A stretch of DNA of 64,000 nt from Caballeronia sp. TF1N1. GTDB taxonomy: Bacteria; Pseudomonadota; Gammaproteobacteria; Burkholderiales; Burkholderiaceae. Position 1 is the stretch's first letter. Every line of letters begins with the position of its first letter. The translations under genes and the position numbers were made by a program. Location of the stretch: the NCBI RefSeq assembly GCF_022878925.1, contig NZ_CP084627.1:744001-808000 (forward strand). Direction: 5' to 3'. The notes below the pieces were generated by a model. That model saw only the letters and a program-made list of their open reading frames with translations, made no database searches and was not told the origin of the DNA. Of the stretch, positions 10,228 through 19,322 are shown one piece after another.

Positions 10228-10313
10228 GAGCAGTGGGATATTGTTGTCGATATGTGACCGAGCCCCGATGATGGCGAAAATACGTGATCGGAAAAATCAG
10301 TGATAATCGAATC

Positions 10314-10335
10314 CATACTTCGGTTTTTTCGAACA
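10314..10335. promoter_or_regulatory. Operator-like motif upstream of the nhaR-like gene
   Basis: The sequence ACTTCGGTTTTTTCGAAC lies about 25 bases upstream of the regulator start, in the terC/regulator divergent promoter region. It is a slightly decayed version of the perfect palindrome found at 11248-11268. LysR-type regulators usually bind an interrupted palindrome near their own promoter, so autoregulation is a reasonable inference. Confidence 0.45.
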
Positions 10336-10357
10336 CATGGATGGAGGCATTACTCGC

Positions 10358-11239
10358 ATGCTCAACTATCGACATCTGCATTACTTCTGGGTCGTGGTCA
10401 AGGAAGGCGGTTTTGCACGCGCGGCGGAACGGCTCGACATGGCCGTGCAGACCATCAGCGCACAAGTGCGCGAACTCGAGAAATCGCTCGGTCATCAGTT
10501 GCTGAAGCCATCGGGACGCGGCGTGACGATGACCGAAGCCGGCCACGCGGCCTATGCTCGCGCCGAGGAAATTTTTCAGATTGGTCAGCATATTGCGGAC
10601 GAAGTGCGCGAGGCCGCAAGCGGAAAGCTTGCACGGCTTGCCGTGGGTCTGTCGGATGGCATATCCAAGCTGGCGGCGCATGCGCTGCTCGAACCCGTAC
10701 TCGGCAATCCGGCGCTGCGTCTCTTGTGTCACGAAGGCGAGACCGACGAACTGCTCGGCGAGCTTGCGCTGCATCGGCTGGATCTCGTGCTCGCAAGCCA
10801 GCCTGCACCGCACAATCACAATCTGCGTTTGACGAGCGAGCGGTTGATCGCCTCGCCCGTTGACTGGTATGGGCCGGCGTCTGTCGTGCGCAAGAGCGCG
10901 GTCGATCAATTTCCCGACAGCCTCGCCGCATTGCCCATGCTTTTGCCAACCGGACACTCGTCGTTGCGCGCGCGTCTGGACAGATGGCTGGAGACGGAGC
11001 GTATCGTGCCGCGCATTGTCGGCGAATTCGAGGATAGCGCCTTGATGGCCGTGTTCGGTGCGCGTGGGCTCGGCGTGTTTCCGCTGGCCGAATTCGGTGC
11101 GGGCGAGACGCCGTTGTTACGCGGTCTTCGCTGGCTAGGCCGTTCCGAGGAAGTGAAAGAAGAGATTTACGCGATCGTGTCGCGACGTGGAAGGCATCAT
11201 CCTTTGACTCAGGAAGTGCTGGCTCGGGCAGCTTCCTAG
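10358..11239 (+). CDS. nhaR: NhaR-type LysR-family transcriptional regulator
   Basis: 293 residues. The winged helix-turn-helix domain covers about residues 5-65 (LNYRHLHYFWVVVKEGGFAR, then AVQTISAQVRELEKSLG), followed by a LysR substrate-binding domain. The opening and the ALLEPVL and HEGETDELLGELALHRLDLV region match the NhaR subgroup, which senses sodium in E. coli. Starting at 10358 gives the standard N-terminus and a GGAGG site 10 bases upstream. An earlier in-frame ATG at 10337 lacks one. Similar motifs flank the gene on both sides (10314-10335 and 11248-11268), suggesting it controls both itself and the HPF-like gene downstream. Confidence 0.82.
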   Translation: MLNYRHLHYFWVVVKEGGFARAAERLDMAVQTISAQVRELEKSLGHQLLKPSGRGVTMTEAGHAAYARAEEIFQIGQHIADEVREAASGKLARLAVGLSDGISKLAAHALLEPVLGNPALRLLCHEGETDELLGELALHRLDLVLASQPAPHNHNLRLTSERLIASPVDWYGPASVVRKSAVDQFPDSLAALPMLLPTGHSSLRARLDRWLETERIVPRIVGEFEDSALMAVFGARGLGVFPLAEFGAGETPLLRGLRWLGRSEEVKEEIYAIVSRRGRHHPLTQEVLARAAS

Positions 11240-11247
11240 ACTGACGC

Positions 11248-11268
11248 AACTTCGGTTTTTCCGAAGTT
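11248..11268. promoter_or_regulatory. Perfect palindrome between nhaR and the HPF-like gene
   Basis: AACTTCGG and CCGAAGTT are perfect 8-base arms around TTTTT, only 8 bases after the nhaR stop and 74 bases before the next start. The same core occurs upstream of nhaR. No T-tract follows the second arm, so an operator is preferred over an intrinsic terminator, although a weak hairpin in RNA is possible. Confidence 0.5.
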
Positions 11269-11342
11269 TGAGTTCTGCTCACCCTGCTTTTTCATACGCT
11301 TGCCAAACCTTACGCTGGTTCACATCCAACGAGGAGGCATAC

Positions 11343-11729
11343 ATGAAGGTCCTTTTCAAATCGCGTGAACCTGAAGCTATCGCCATGCACGAGCTCGCCA
11401 AGACGCGCAGTGAGTTCGTGTTTCGCCGGCTTGCATGGCTGATTTCGAAGGCCACCGTCAGTCTCTCCGATATCAACGGCCCGCGTGGCGGCGTCGACAA
11501 GCGCTGTCAGGTGGAAGTGCAGATAGACCGGAGCAATACCGTGGTGGCAACATCGATAGCGCGTGACTGGCGAGGCGCAATCGATCTTGCCTTGGCACGC
11601 GCGGCGCGCACGCTGGTGCGTAAGCGCCAAAGCGCGAAGCTCGCGCGGCGGGTGCGTGCGCGAAGTGTTGCCTACAAGCTTGCGCCGGACGAAACAGCGG
11701 ATCAAGCGCTCACGCCTGCTGGCGCATGA
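11343..11729 (+). CDS. HPF/RaiA-like ribosome-associated protein
   Basis: 128 residues starting MKVLFKSREPEAIAMHELAK, with an excellent GAGGAGG site just upstream. The pattern of a basic N-terminal segment, the strand VSLSDINGPRGGVDKRCQVEV and a C-terminal helix IDLALARAARTLVRKRQ matches the beta-alpha-beta fold of the HPF/sigma-54-modulation family, whose short members bind the ribosomal decoding region in stress. No long-form C-terminal domain is present. The palindrome at 11248 lies in its leader. The stop touches the stop of the small convergent gene at 11730. Confidence 0.65.
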   Translation: MKVLFKSREPEAIAMHELAKTRSEFVFRRLAWLISKATVSLSDINGPRGGVDKRCQVEVQIDRSNTVVATSIARDWRGAIDLALARAARTLVRKRQSAKLARRVRARSVAYKLAPDETADQALTPAGA

Positions 11730-11909
11730 TCAGCGCGTCGAGTCGGGCGGCACAGGATTTTTGTCCTGTGACGAGGGCAGTGCGTTCTCGCTGTCCTCGT
11801 GCTTTTGCTTCTCTGCTGTGTCGACGTCCGTCTGTGTGGTGTCGGGGGTCGCGGACTTACCTTGCGGTTCGTCCATGTCGTCGGCAGTTGCGCGGGGAAC
11901 GGATGTCAT
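11730..11909 (-). CDS. Small hydrophilic, probably disordered protein
   Basis: 59 residues beginning MTSVPRATADDMDEPQGKSA, rich in Asp, Glu, Ser, Thr and Pro with no hydrophobic segment, so probably disordered. An AAAGGAGC ribosome binding site lies just upstream of the start at 11909. A longer frame to 12011 is possible but has no such site. Its TGA abuts the stop of the HPF-like gene. No family is recognised. Confidence 0.55.
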   Translation of the reverse strand: MTSVPRATADDMDEPQGKSATPDTTQTDVDTAEKQKHEDSENALPSSQDKNPVPPDSTR

Positions 11910-12051
11910 GTCGAGCTCCTTTGAAAAAGGTCGGCATGAAAATACAGCAAACGTCAGGCCCGCGATACCAGTAGGCGCTTGGGCGGCCGTCTTCAGCACC
12001 ACCTTCGTCATTGGCCGTTTCCGTGAGATCGAATGGCTTCTTGAGGTTAGT

Positions 12052-12708
12052 TCAGTTCACGAAGGGCAGCTTACGGTCACGCGCCTCGGACAGCATAGAC
12101 ACAGTGATCTTGCGCACTTCGAGCTTGCTCTGCGTGATGTGCGCGCGCAGCAGCATAGCGGCTTCGCCATGTCTGCCGCGATCGATGTAATTCAGCATGG
12201 TCGAGTGTTCTTCGTAAGTCGCGCTGGTGCGGTGTGCCTTCAGAAAGTCCAGCCGCCGCACGATCCTGATCCGCTCCGTCACTTCGTCGTGCACGCGCAG
12301 GATTTCCGCGTTGCCCGTCGCGCTTACAATGCCGCGATGAAAATTCTCGTCCATGTTGAACATGGCGACGGGATCGCTTTCGCGCGCTTCGGGCGAGACG
12401 CACCACACTTCCTTCAGTGCATCGATATGAGGATAAGGCGGCGGCGTATTACCGAGCTTGTCGAGCGAAGCGACTTCGAGAACGATACGCAAGTCATACA
12501 ACTGGTCTAGCTGGTCGAAGTTGATGTCCGACACTTTCCAGCCACGCCGGAAACCAACTTCGAGATAACCTTCGCGCAGCAGGCGGAACAGCGCGTCGCG
12601 CATGGGTGTGCGCGACACGCCGTAATGTTGCGCGATGTCGGTCTCCGAAAAGCGATCGCCCGGGAATAGCCGGAAATTGAAGATGTCCTGCTTGAGAAGC
12701 TGGTACAC
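12052..12708 (-). CDS. GntR/FCD-family transcriptional regulator
   Basis: Winged-helix DNA-binding domain (ETDIAQHYGVSRTPMRDALF, then RLLREGYLEV) followed by an all-helical FCD ligand domain with the metal-binding pattern (FNMDENFHRGIV, and HSTMLNYIDRGRHGEAAMLL near the end). It lies last on the minus strand after the biuret/ureide operon and is the natural candidate for its regulator. The start given is a GTG. The reading frame stays open to 12822 and encodes sensible family sequence (ANPLAEQ just before residue 1), but no ATG, GTG or TTG occurs there. The true N-terminus is therefore uncertain: a non-canonical start, a frameshift or a sequencing error. Confidence 0.8.
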   Translation of the reverse strand: MYQLLKQDIFNFRLFPGDRFSETDIAQHYGVSRTPMRDALFRLLREGYLEVGFRRGWKVSDINFDQLDQLYDLRIVLEVASLDKLGNTPPPYPHIDALKEVWCVSPEARESDPVAMFNMDENFHRGIVSATGNAEILRVHDEVTERIRIVRRLDFLKAHRTSATYEEHSTMLNYIDRGRHGEAAMLLRAHITQSKLEVRKITVSMLSEARDRKLPFVN

Positions 12709-12847
12709 CTGTTCCGCTAGCGGGTTGGCGCTCTGGACTGTCCGCGTGAGCGTCGCGTCCGGTGCTTCGAATGCGAGCGCTGCGGTTCCGCGAGTTTTAA
12801 GCGAGCCGATGCCGTGTCTCCGTCATGATGCAACGATTATCGCCCTT

Positions 12848-13252
12848 TTACGGCGCGTCGATGAGGCTGACATGCGCCGCCACGATGATCCATCCGTTGA
12901 ACGCGGACGATGCGTCGCCCAGCCGCGCCCACGTTTGCATCTGGCGACCGAGCAAGGGCGTGACGTCGCTCGTGAACTCGGTGCTCACGGTCGCGAGATC
13001 GTCCCCGAAAGCCGTCACCACCGTGCCATGCAGCCGTCGCGATGGCGGCACCGGCGCGGCCGCTTCACGCCACGCGCGAATCGCTTCGCCGCCGTGCTGA
13101 ACTTCGGCTATACCGTAACGCACCGTCTCGGGCGCATTCCAGAAGAGCATGTTCATGGTCTCCACATCGTTATCGACGAGCGCACGTTCGTATGCGACGA
13201 ACGCGGCGCTTACTTCCGCAACCACCTCGGCGCGATTCACCGCAAGCGTCAT
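12848..13252 (-). CDS. AtzH/HpxZ-like (DUF3225) SnoaL-fold protein
   Basis: 134 residues. The pattern [20 protein letters not shown] followed by [12 protein letters not shown], then VSTEFTSD and a final [12 protein letters not shown], is that of the DUF3225/AtzH-like family. Members are found with cyanuric-acid, biuret and oxalurate catabolic genes (AtzH, HpxZ). Their exact role is not settled, but they are thought to help process unstable carboxylated urea intermediates. The start overlaps the stop of the preceding cysteine hydrolase gene as ATGA, showing translational coupling. Confidence 0.78.
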   Translation of the reverse strand: MTLAVNRAEVVAEVSAAFVAYERALVDNDVETMNMLFWNAPETVRYGIAEVQHGGEAIRAWREAAAPVPPSRRLHGTVVTAFGDDLATVSTEFTSDVTPLLGRQMQTWARLGDASSAFNGWIIVAAHVSLIDAP

Positions 13253-13914
13253 GCTCGGTTCTCCGTTAAGTCGGCGAGCGTCGCGGTCCAGCCCACGATG
13301 CCGCCTTGCGAACGAATCATGTCGATGGTCGCGTCCTTGAACGCGGGAATGTAGCTCGCGGTCGCGTCTTCGATAAGAAGACATTCATAGCCGCGGTCAT
13401 TGGCCTCGCGCATGCTGGTCTGTACGCAGACTTCGGTCGTGACGCCCGCGAACACGAGATGCGTGACCGAACGCTCTGCGAGTTCTTCGGCGAGGCGCGT
13501 CGCGTAGAAGGCGCCCTTGCCCGGTTTGTCGATGACGAGTTCGCCTTCGACGGGCGCGAGTGCATCGATGATAGCGTTGCCCGGCTCGCCGCGCACGAGG
13601 ATGCGTCCCATCGGTCCTTCATCGCCGATACGTGCCTGCGGCGCTCCGCGCAAGCGCTTCGCGGGCGGGCAATCCGACAGATCGGCGGCATGCGATTCGC
13701 GCGTATGCACCACAGACCAGCCTTGTTCGCGCGCATGTTCGATAAGACGCTGCACCGTCGGCACGATGGACGACAGCAGCGACACGTCGTTGCCCAACGC
13801 TTCCCCGAAGCCGCCCGGCTCGATGAAATCGCGTTGCATGTCGATGACGACGAGCGCGGTCGTGTTCGCTTCGAACGTGTAAGGGGACGGCTTTGCGCCG
13901 TTCAAGGTCGGCAT
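13249..13914 (-). CDS. Isochorismatase-like cysteine hydrolase, second copy (triuret/ureide hydrolase candidate)
   Basis: 221 residues of the isochorismatase-like hydrolase family. The catalytic triad is visible: Asp in [10 protein letters not shown], Lys in [10 protein letters not shown] and Cys in [10 protein letters not shown]. It is clearly related to the biuret hydrolase encoded at 16528-17220 but diverges through the loop regions ([17 protein letters not shown]), so a different ureide substrate is likely. Triuret hydrolase (TrtA) belongs to the same family and pairs with biuret hydrolase in other bacteria, which makes it one candidate. Substrate assignment is inference. It starts 5 bases after the formamidase-like gene and overlaps the next gene as ATGA. 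Confidence 0.75.
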   Translation of the reverse strand: MPTLNGAKPSPYTFEANTTALVVIDMQRDFIEPGGFGEALGNDVSLLSSIVPTVQRLIEHAREQGWSVVHTRESHAADLSDCPPAKRLRGAPQARIGDEGPMGRILVRGEPGNAIIDALAPVEGELVIDKPGKGAFYATRLAEELAERSVTHLVFAGVTTEVCVQTSMREANDRGYECLLIEDATASYIPAFKDATIDMIRSQGGIVGWTATLADLTENRA

Positions 13915-13918
13915 GTGG

Positions 13919-14917
13919 TCAGCCCTTGTAATGGCGTGCGGGTGCGGGAAAACCGCACGATTGACCGTCCGTGATCTTCACTTCGTCTTCCCACGGCAGA
14001 TGATATTCGCCGCGCACCATGTCCTGCATGAACGTGTAGGGACAATCGCGCGCACCGCCTTTCACGGCGACATAACCGCGATGGCCGAACTGGTAGATGT
14101 TGTTTTCCACGCCCCAATGCACGCGCGCTTCGCGAACGAGGTCCGGGCGCATTTCGCAAGTGATGATCTCATCCGGCCGATGACTGCCCTCGACCATGAT
14201 GGTGCCGTCGAAGTCGCAGAACATGCCTTCGCCCATGGAATCGAACGAACCATCCGTACCGCAGAGGCAAACGCTTGCCGTTTGCGCGAGGTTCTGAAAT
14301 GCGTTCGATTGATTCGTGATGCGCCATGCGTGGCGAATGGGCGCGGTGTAGCCCGCCGTGCGCAGAATGATTTCAGCGCCCTTATACGCGGCCTCGCGCG
14401 CCATCTCTGGAAACATGCCGTCATGGCAGATGATCAGGGAAAGCTTCGCACCATTCGGTCCGATGCAAACCGGCACGCCTAAATTGCCCGGTTCCCACGG
14501 TTCAACCGGAACCCACGGATGCAGCTTGCGGTAATAGAGCTTGATCTCGCCTTGTTCGTCGATAACGATACCGCTGTTATAAGGATTGCCTCCGCGATTG
14601 CGCTCCATGATCGAAAAGCAGCCCCAAATGCGATGTTCGATGCACGCGTCTTTGAACGCCCGCACTTCTGGACCATCGAGATCGCACATGATGTCGTCGT
14701 CGATACGCATCGAGAGGCCGTGCAGCGCGTACTCGGGGAACACGACGAGGTCCATCGCCGGATTGTTGCGCCGCGCCTTGCCAACCATCTCGACGATACG
14801 CCGCGTCTGCGCCGCAACATCCGCGGGCGTCGCAACGTCGGGATTCTGCAATTGCACGAGACCTATCACCATTCCTTGCGGCGATTTGTTGAGACCGCCC
14901 AGTCCGCTCGAACTCAT
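13919..14917 (-). CDS. amiF: Formamidase-like nitrilase-superfamily amidase (AmiF type)
   Basis: 332 residues, the usual length for AmiF. The catalytic Glu-Lys-Cys triad is at about E62 ([11 protein letters not shown]), K131 ([14 protein letters not shown]) and C164 ([11 protein letters not shown]). Long stretches such as [20 protein letters not shown] and [17 protein letters not shown] match Helicobacter formamidase closely. Formamidases release ammonia from formamide. In this operon the natural substrate may instead be another small amide or ureide. The start at 14917 has a strong AAGGAG site. It sits between the ABC ATPase gene and the second cysteine hydrolase gene. Confidence 0.82.
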   Translation of the reverse strand: MSSSGLGGLNKSPQGMVIGLVQLQNPDVATPADVAAQTRRIVEMVGKARRNNPAMDLVVFPEYALHGLSMRIDDDIMCDLDGPEVRAFKDACIEHRIWGCFSIMERNRGGNPYNSGIVIDEQGEIKLYYRKLHPWVPVEPWEPGNLGVPVCIGPNGAKLSLIICHDGMFPEMAREAAYKGAEIILRTAGYTAPIRHAWRITNQSNAFQNLAQTASVCLCGTDGSFDSMGEGMFCDFDGTIMVEGSHRPDEIITCEMRPDLVREARVHWGVENNIYQFGHRGYVAVKGGARDCPYTFMQDMVRGEYHLPWEDEVKITDGQSCGFPAPARHYKG

Positions 14918-14936
14918 TCGTTACGCTCCTTGTTGT

Positions 14937-16523
14937 TCACGCATGCGCGGTGACGGGTTCGGCCACACCGCTATCCGTGCTGTCACTGTGACCGGCCATG
15001 TGCCGCCCCAGCGTGACGCGATCCGCGGTGCTCGCGGCGCTTTCGTGCACGAGCCGCCCTTCGGCGATCACCGCGATGCGATCCGCGAGTTCCAGCAGTT
15101 CATCGAGGTCTTCGCTCACGAGCAGCACGGCGGCGCCCGTGTCGCGCGCGGCGAGAATGCGCGCATGGATATCCGCGACCGATGCGAAGTCCAGCCCGAA
15201 CACGGGATTCGCGACGATCAGCACATCCACCGCTTGCCCCAGTTCACGTGCCAGCACCGCGCGTTGCACATTGCCGCCCGACAACGTGCCGATGGCGCGC
15301 GCGGGCACGGGCGGGCGCACGTTGAAGTCGGCAATCAAGCGTTCCGCGCGTTCACGCATAGCACGGCGGTCCAGACGCCAGCCGCCTTGCTTCATCGGCG
15401 CGCGATCGAAATCGCGCAGCGCAAGATTCTCCGCGATACTCATGCCCGCCACGCATGCATTGCGCAGCGGCTCTTCGGGTAACGCAAAAACCCGCAGACG
15501 GGTCATCTCGTCGCGTGTCGCCGTGTAGGGTTCGCCATGCATGCGCATCTCGCCTGCATGCACAGGGCGCTGGCCGACGAGCGCTTCGATCAGTTCCTTC
15601 TGTCCATTGCCCGACACGCCTGCAATGCCGAGTATCTCGCCCGACTTCACCGCAAGCGACACTTCACGCACGGCCATATGTCCGCGATCATCCACGACGC
15701 ATAGGCCGGACAACGCGAGACGCACGGGTGCATTGGCAGCGAGCGGCTTGCGCGGCGGACGCTCGACATCCGTTGCGGCATGAGGCGCGTCGCCGCCCAT
15801 CATCATCGCGGCAAGGCTGTCGCGATTCGTGTCCGCCACTCGGCTCGTTCCGACGAGTTTGCCTTTGCGCAGCACGGTTACGTCATCGGCATAAGACATC
15901 ACCTCTCGGAACTTGTGCGTGATCATGAGGACCGTCAACGCGCCGCTCGAAGCAAGATCGCGCATCAACCCCAGCACTTCGTCGGCTTCTTGCGGCGTGA
16001 GCACCGAAGTGGGTTCGTCGAGAATCAGGAAGCGTTGCTGCAAATAGAGTTGCTTGAGAATCTCCAGCTTCTGCTTTTCACCAGCGGCAAGACTCGCGAC
16101 GGGCGTATCGAGCGCAAGACGAAACGGCATGCCGCGCATGAAGGCGTCGAGCGCGGCGCGTTCCTTCGGCCAGTCGATCTTCCACGACAACCGGCCCCGC
16201 GCGAGCAGTAGATTCTCTTCAACGGAAAGCCCCGCTGCCAGCGTGAAATGCTGATACACCATGCCGATGCCAAGCGCCTGCGCGTCGCGGGGCGAAGCGA
16301 TCTTCACTTGACGGCTATCCGCGACGATCTCGCCTTGATCGAGCACGCCGTATCCCACGAGTCCCTTCACGAGCGTGCTCTTGCCCGCGCCGTTCTCGCC
16401 GAGCAGCGCATGTACGGTGCCGGGTCGCACTTTTAGCGTGACATCGTCGAGCGCGGTAAACGCGCCGAAACGCTTGGTCGCGCCGACCACTTCGACTCCC
16501 AGCGCTTGGCGAGCGGGCGTCAT
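14937..16523 (-). CDS. ABC transporter ATP-binding protein with two fused ATPase domains (BMP/simple-sugar type)
   Basis: 528 residues with tandem nucleotide-binding domains, the layout of the sugar and nucleoside (RbsA/NupO-like) importers. Domain 1 has the Walker A motif LGENGAGKSTL and a Walker B ending LILDEPTSVLTPQEA. Its signature region reads VASLAAGEKQKLEI. Domain 2 has a modified Walker A (GVSGNGQKELIE) and a degenerate Walker B (LIVANPVFGLD), as is normal for the second half in this group, with signature TLSGGNVQRAVLAREL. It works with the two permeases and the binding protein of the same operon. The start lies 4 bases after the biuret hydrolase stop. Confidence 0.88.
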   Translation of the reverse strand: MTPARQALGVEVVGATKRFGAFTALDDVTLKVRPGTVHALLGENGAGKSTLVKGLVGYGVLDQGEIVADSRQVKIASPRDAQALGIGMVYQHFTLAAGLSVEENLLLARGRLSWKIDWPKERAALDAFMRGMPFRLALDTPVASLAAGEKQKLEILKQLYLQQRFLILDEPTSVLTPQEADEVLGLMRDLASSGALTVLMITHKFREVMSYADDVTVLRKGKLVGTSRVADTNRDSLAAMMMGGDAPHAATDVERPPRKPLAANAPVRLALSGLCVVDDRGHMAVREVSLAVKSGEILGIAGVSGNGQKELIEALVGQRPVHAGEMRMHGEPYTATRDEMTRLRVFALPEEPLRNACVAGMSIAENLALRDFDRAPMKQGGWRLDRRAMRERAERLIADFNVRPPVPARAIGTLSGGNVQRAVLARELGQAVDVLIVANPVFGLDFASVADIHARILAARDTGAAVLLVSEDLDELLELADRIAVIAEGRLVHESAASTADRVTLGRHMAGHSDSTDSGVAEPVTAHA

Positions 16524-16527
16524 GGCG

Positions 16528-17220
16528 TTAGCGTCCGAGCGTGGCGAGCATCGACGCCGAGTCCGATACCGTGCCGAACACGCCGCCCTGCATGAGCACC
16601 ATGTTGAGCGCGGCGTCATGATTGCTCTTGTCGGTGGCGCCGCAGCAATCGGCGAGCAGCGTGCATTCGAAGCCGCGGTCGTTGGCCTCGCGCATCGTCG
16701 TATGCACGCACACGTCGGTGGTGATGCCCGTGAGCACGAGATTCACGATGCCGCGCGTGCGCAGGATGAGTTCGAGATCGGTGGCGCAGAACGAGCCCTT
16801 GCCCGGCTTGTCGATAACGATTTCGCCCGCCACTGGCGCGAGTTCATCGATAATCTCCCAGCCCGGTTCGCCGCGCACGAGGATCTTGCCGCAAGGACCG
16901 TCGTCGCCGATACCCACGCCACCCGTGCCTACTTGCCGGCTGCGCCAGCGCTTGTTGGCGGGCAGATCCGACAAATCCGGCCGATGCCCCTCGCGCGTAT
17001 GAATGATCGTGAAGCCCTGTTCGCGCATGAGCTTGAGCACGTTCCCGATCGGCTCGATAGGCGCGCGCGTGAGCGACAGGTCGTAGCCCATCTTGTCGAC
17101 ATAGCCGCCGATGCCGCAAAAGTCCGTCTGCATGTCGATGATGATGAGCGCGGTGTTATCGGCGCGCAGGTTGCCGTCGTACGGCCACGGATAGGGACGA
17201 GCCTCGATGAAGCGGGTCAT
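16528..17220 (-). CDS. biuH: Biuret hydrolase (biuret amidohydrolase)
   Basis: 230-residue isochorismatase-like hydrolase that closely resembles Rhizobium leguminosarum Biu[41 protein letters not shown] and [16 protein letters not shown] are near-verbatim family sequence. The triad is Asp29 of IIDMQTDF, the Lys of DKPGKGSF and the Cys of [10 protein letters not shown]. The reaction expected is biuret plus water to allophanate plus ammonia, with allophanate then taken by the allophanate hydrolase at the head of the same operon. The start at 17220 has GGAGAAA upstream. An in-frame ATG at 17244 overlaps the permease stop and would add eight residues. Confidence 0.9.
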   Translation of the reverse strand: MTRFIEARPYPWPYDGNLRADNTALIIIDMQTDFCGIGGYVDKMGYDLSLTRAPIEPIGNVLKLMREQGFTIIHTREGHRPDLSDLPANKRWRSRQVGTGGVGIGDDGPCGKILVRGEPGWEIIDELAPVAGEIVIDKPGKGSFCATDLELILRTRGIVNLVLTGITTDVCVHTTMREANDRGFECTLLADCCGATDKSNHDAALNMVLMQGGVFGTVSDSASMLATLGR

Positions 17221-17243
17221 GAGCGTTTCTCCGGAAGATGACA

Positions 17244-18170
17244 TCAGCGTGTGAGGCTCAGTTCGCCGGGCGCGCCGGCAAGGGTTCGGTCGGGACGGCA
17301 GTTGATGACCATGATCGCGAGCGTGAGGACATAGGGCGCTGCGTTGTAGAGGTAATAGCCGCTCGTCACGCCTATGGCCTGCAACGCGGGACCGAGCGCG
17401 CCTGCCGCGCCGAAGATGAGCGCGGCCCACAGGCAGCGCAGCGGCTGCCAGCGCGCGAAGATCACGAGCGCGACGGCCATGAGGCCCTGGCCGCTCGACA
17501 GGCCTTCGTTCCAGCTGCCGGGATAGACGAGCGACAGATACGCGCCGCCCACGCCCGCCAGCAAGCCGCCAACGGCCGTGGCAACGATACGCACACGCGT
17601 GATCGGATAGCCCATGGCGCGCGCACTTTCCGCGTTCTCGCCGACGAGCCGCAGGGCCATGCCCCAGCGCGTATGACGCAAGCCCCATTGCAACGCGAAC
17701 GCGAGCACCACACCGATCACGAAGAGCGGATTGATATGCAGCGCGTTATGCAATTGCGCGGATGCGCTCCAGCCGCCGAGATCCATGGAAGGCAGCATCG
17801 GCGCTTGCGGTTCGATGAAGGGCTTGCCGAGATAGAACGCGAGGCCGGTGCCCGCAAGCATCAACGCAATGCCGAACGCGATATCCGACACGCGCGGCAA
17901 CGAGCAGACGAGACCATGCAGGCAACCGAGCACGAAGCCCGTGGCCGCTGCCGCAAGCACGCCGATCCACGGCGAGCCCGACAGATAAGCCGCCGCGTAG
18001 CCCGTCATCGCGCCGGAGACGAGAATGCCTTCGAGCCCGAGATTGACGCGCCCGCCCTTCTCGGTCAGACATTCGCCGATGCTCACGAAAAGATAAGGCG
18101 TGCTCACGCGAATGGCGCCCGCGAACAGCGAGAGCAACAGCACGACAGCGGGCGATTGAGCATCAGGCAT
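17244..18170 (-). CDS. ABC transporter permease (BMP/nucleoside type), second subunit
   Basis: 308 residues of the branched-chain/sugar permease superfamily (BPD_transp_2). It has eight or more hydrophobic helices and the signature block [31 protein letters not shown] near the N-terminus, typical of the smaller permease of BMP-family importers. It partners the larger permease upstream, overlapping it by 8 bases, and the double ATPase downstream. Placement in the biuret/ureide operon suggests uptake of a small nitrogen-rich solute. Confidence 0.87.
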   Translation of the reverse strand: MPDAQSPAVVLLLSLFAGAIRVSTPYLFVSIGECLTEKGGRVNLGLEGILVSGAMTGYAAAYLSGSPWIGVLAAAATGFVLGCLHGLVCSLPRVSDIAFGIALMLAGTGLAFYLGKPFIEPQAPMLPSMDLGGWSASAQLHNALHINPLFVIGVVLAFALQWGLRHTRWGMALRLVGENAESARAMGYPITRVRIVATAVGGLLAGVGGAYLSLVYPGSWNEGLSSGQGLMAVALVIFARWQPLRCLWAALIFGAAGALGPALQAIGVTSGYYLYNAAPYVLTLAIMVINCRPDRTLAGAPGELSLTR

Positions 18171-19296
18171 GAGTCCCCTCCAGTCGAACCGTGGAACGCG
18201 CGAGCGCCGCTGCCTGCAACTTCACGCGCCACGCGGTAATCCTGCCGCCGAGCGCTTCCCACGCGAGCAGGTTGGCGAACAACAGACCTTGTAGAACGAG
18301 CGTGGTGGCATCGGGCAGGCCGAGGCGCCGTTGCAGCAAACTGCCGCTTGCTTCAATCCCGCCGACGAGCACCGCGCACAGGATGATCGCGAGCGGATTC
18401 TGACGCGCGGCGAAGGCCACGAGAATGCCCGCATAGCCATAACCCGCGAGCAGCGACGCATTCGCGCTGCCCTGCACGGCTGCGACTTCGAACATGCCCG
18501 CGAGTCCCGCCGCCGCGCCGCCGAGCATGCAAGCGGTGAGCGCGAGCCTCGTCACCGGCAAGCCGACCAGACGCGCCGCGTGATGATTGCCGCCGGCAAC
18601 GCGCATCGCGAAGCCCTTGGTGCTCTGGCGCACGAAGACCCACGCGGCCACACATGCCAGCGCGCCCCATAGCAGGCCCCAGTGGACGTCGAGGCCGGGC
18701 AGCGAGCCGATCATCAAGGCATCGGGAACGGGAGGCGTGGAGGGCTTGTTGAGGCTTGCCGGATCGCGCAACGGGCCTTCGACGAGATGCTTGAAGAGCG
18801 CGATGGCGATATACGACATCAAAAGGCTGCTGATGGTCTCGTTGACGCCGCGCCATTGCCGCATCGCGCCGATGGCACCGATCCAAAGCGCGCCCGCGAG
18901 CATTCCGGCGACCGCCATCAGCGGCGTGGCGACGAACCACGGCAACGATGCAGGAACGATGGACGGCACGATGGCCGCGCCGAGACCGCCGAGCGCCAGC
19001 GCGCCTTCGCCACCAATCACGATCAAACCGACTTGAGCCGGCAACGCGACACACAACGCGGTCAGCATGAGCGGCGCCGCGCGCAGCAACGTGCTCTGCC
19101 ATGCAAACGACGAACCGAATGCGCCTTGCACGATGAGCCCGAGCGCATCCAGCGCAGGCTGTCCCTGCACCAGCAGAAAGAGCGAGAACAGCACCAGCGT
19201 GCCGACGAGCGCGCACAACGTGGGCAGCGCGGGCAAGACGCCGAGCAGGAGCCGTGGACCGAGCGCGCCTGAATTCGAACCGATCACAGTGGACAT
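18163..19296 (-). CDS. ABC transporter permease (BMP/nucleoside type), first subunit
   Basis: 377-residue integral membrane protein with around ten hydrophobic segments. Family marks are IGGEGALALGGLGAAIVP and, later, GAMRQWRGVNETISSLLMSY, which corresponds to the coupling helix contacting the ATPase, plus VRQSTKGFAMRVAGGNHHAA with a second coupling-type loop. This is the larger partner in BMP-type importers. It follows the binding-protein gene by 26 bases. Confidence 0.87.
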   Translation of the reverse strand: MSTVIGSNSGALGPRLLLGVLPALPTLCALVGTLVLFSLFLLVQGQPALDALGLIVQGAFGSSFAWQSTLLRAAPLMLTALCVALPAQVGLIVIGGEGALALGGLGAAIVPSIVPASLPWFVATPLMAVAGMLAGALWIGAIGAMRQWRGVNETISSLLMSYIAIALFKHLVEGPLRDPASLNKPSTPPVPDALMIGSLPGLDVHWGLLWGALACVAAWVFVRQSTKGFAMRVAGGNHHAARLVGLPVTRLALTACMLGGAAAGLAGMFEVAAVQGSANASLLAGYGYAGILVAFAARQNPLAIILCAVLVGGIEASGSLLQRRLGLPDATTLVLQGLLFANLLAWEALGGRITAWRVKLQAAALARSTVRLEGTHA

Positions 19297-19322
19297 CCGC
19301 GGCTCCTATCGATTGCAGATAA

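Noticed and set aside
10228..10336. Possible manganese (yybP-ykoY) riboswitch before terC
   Set aside because: The leader is short and lacks the paired loop motifs of that riboswitch class.
11248..11268. Palindrome after nhaR read as an intrinsic terminator
   Set aside because: No T-tract follows the second arm, and a related motif lies in the nhaR promoter, so an operator is more likely.
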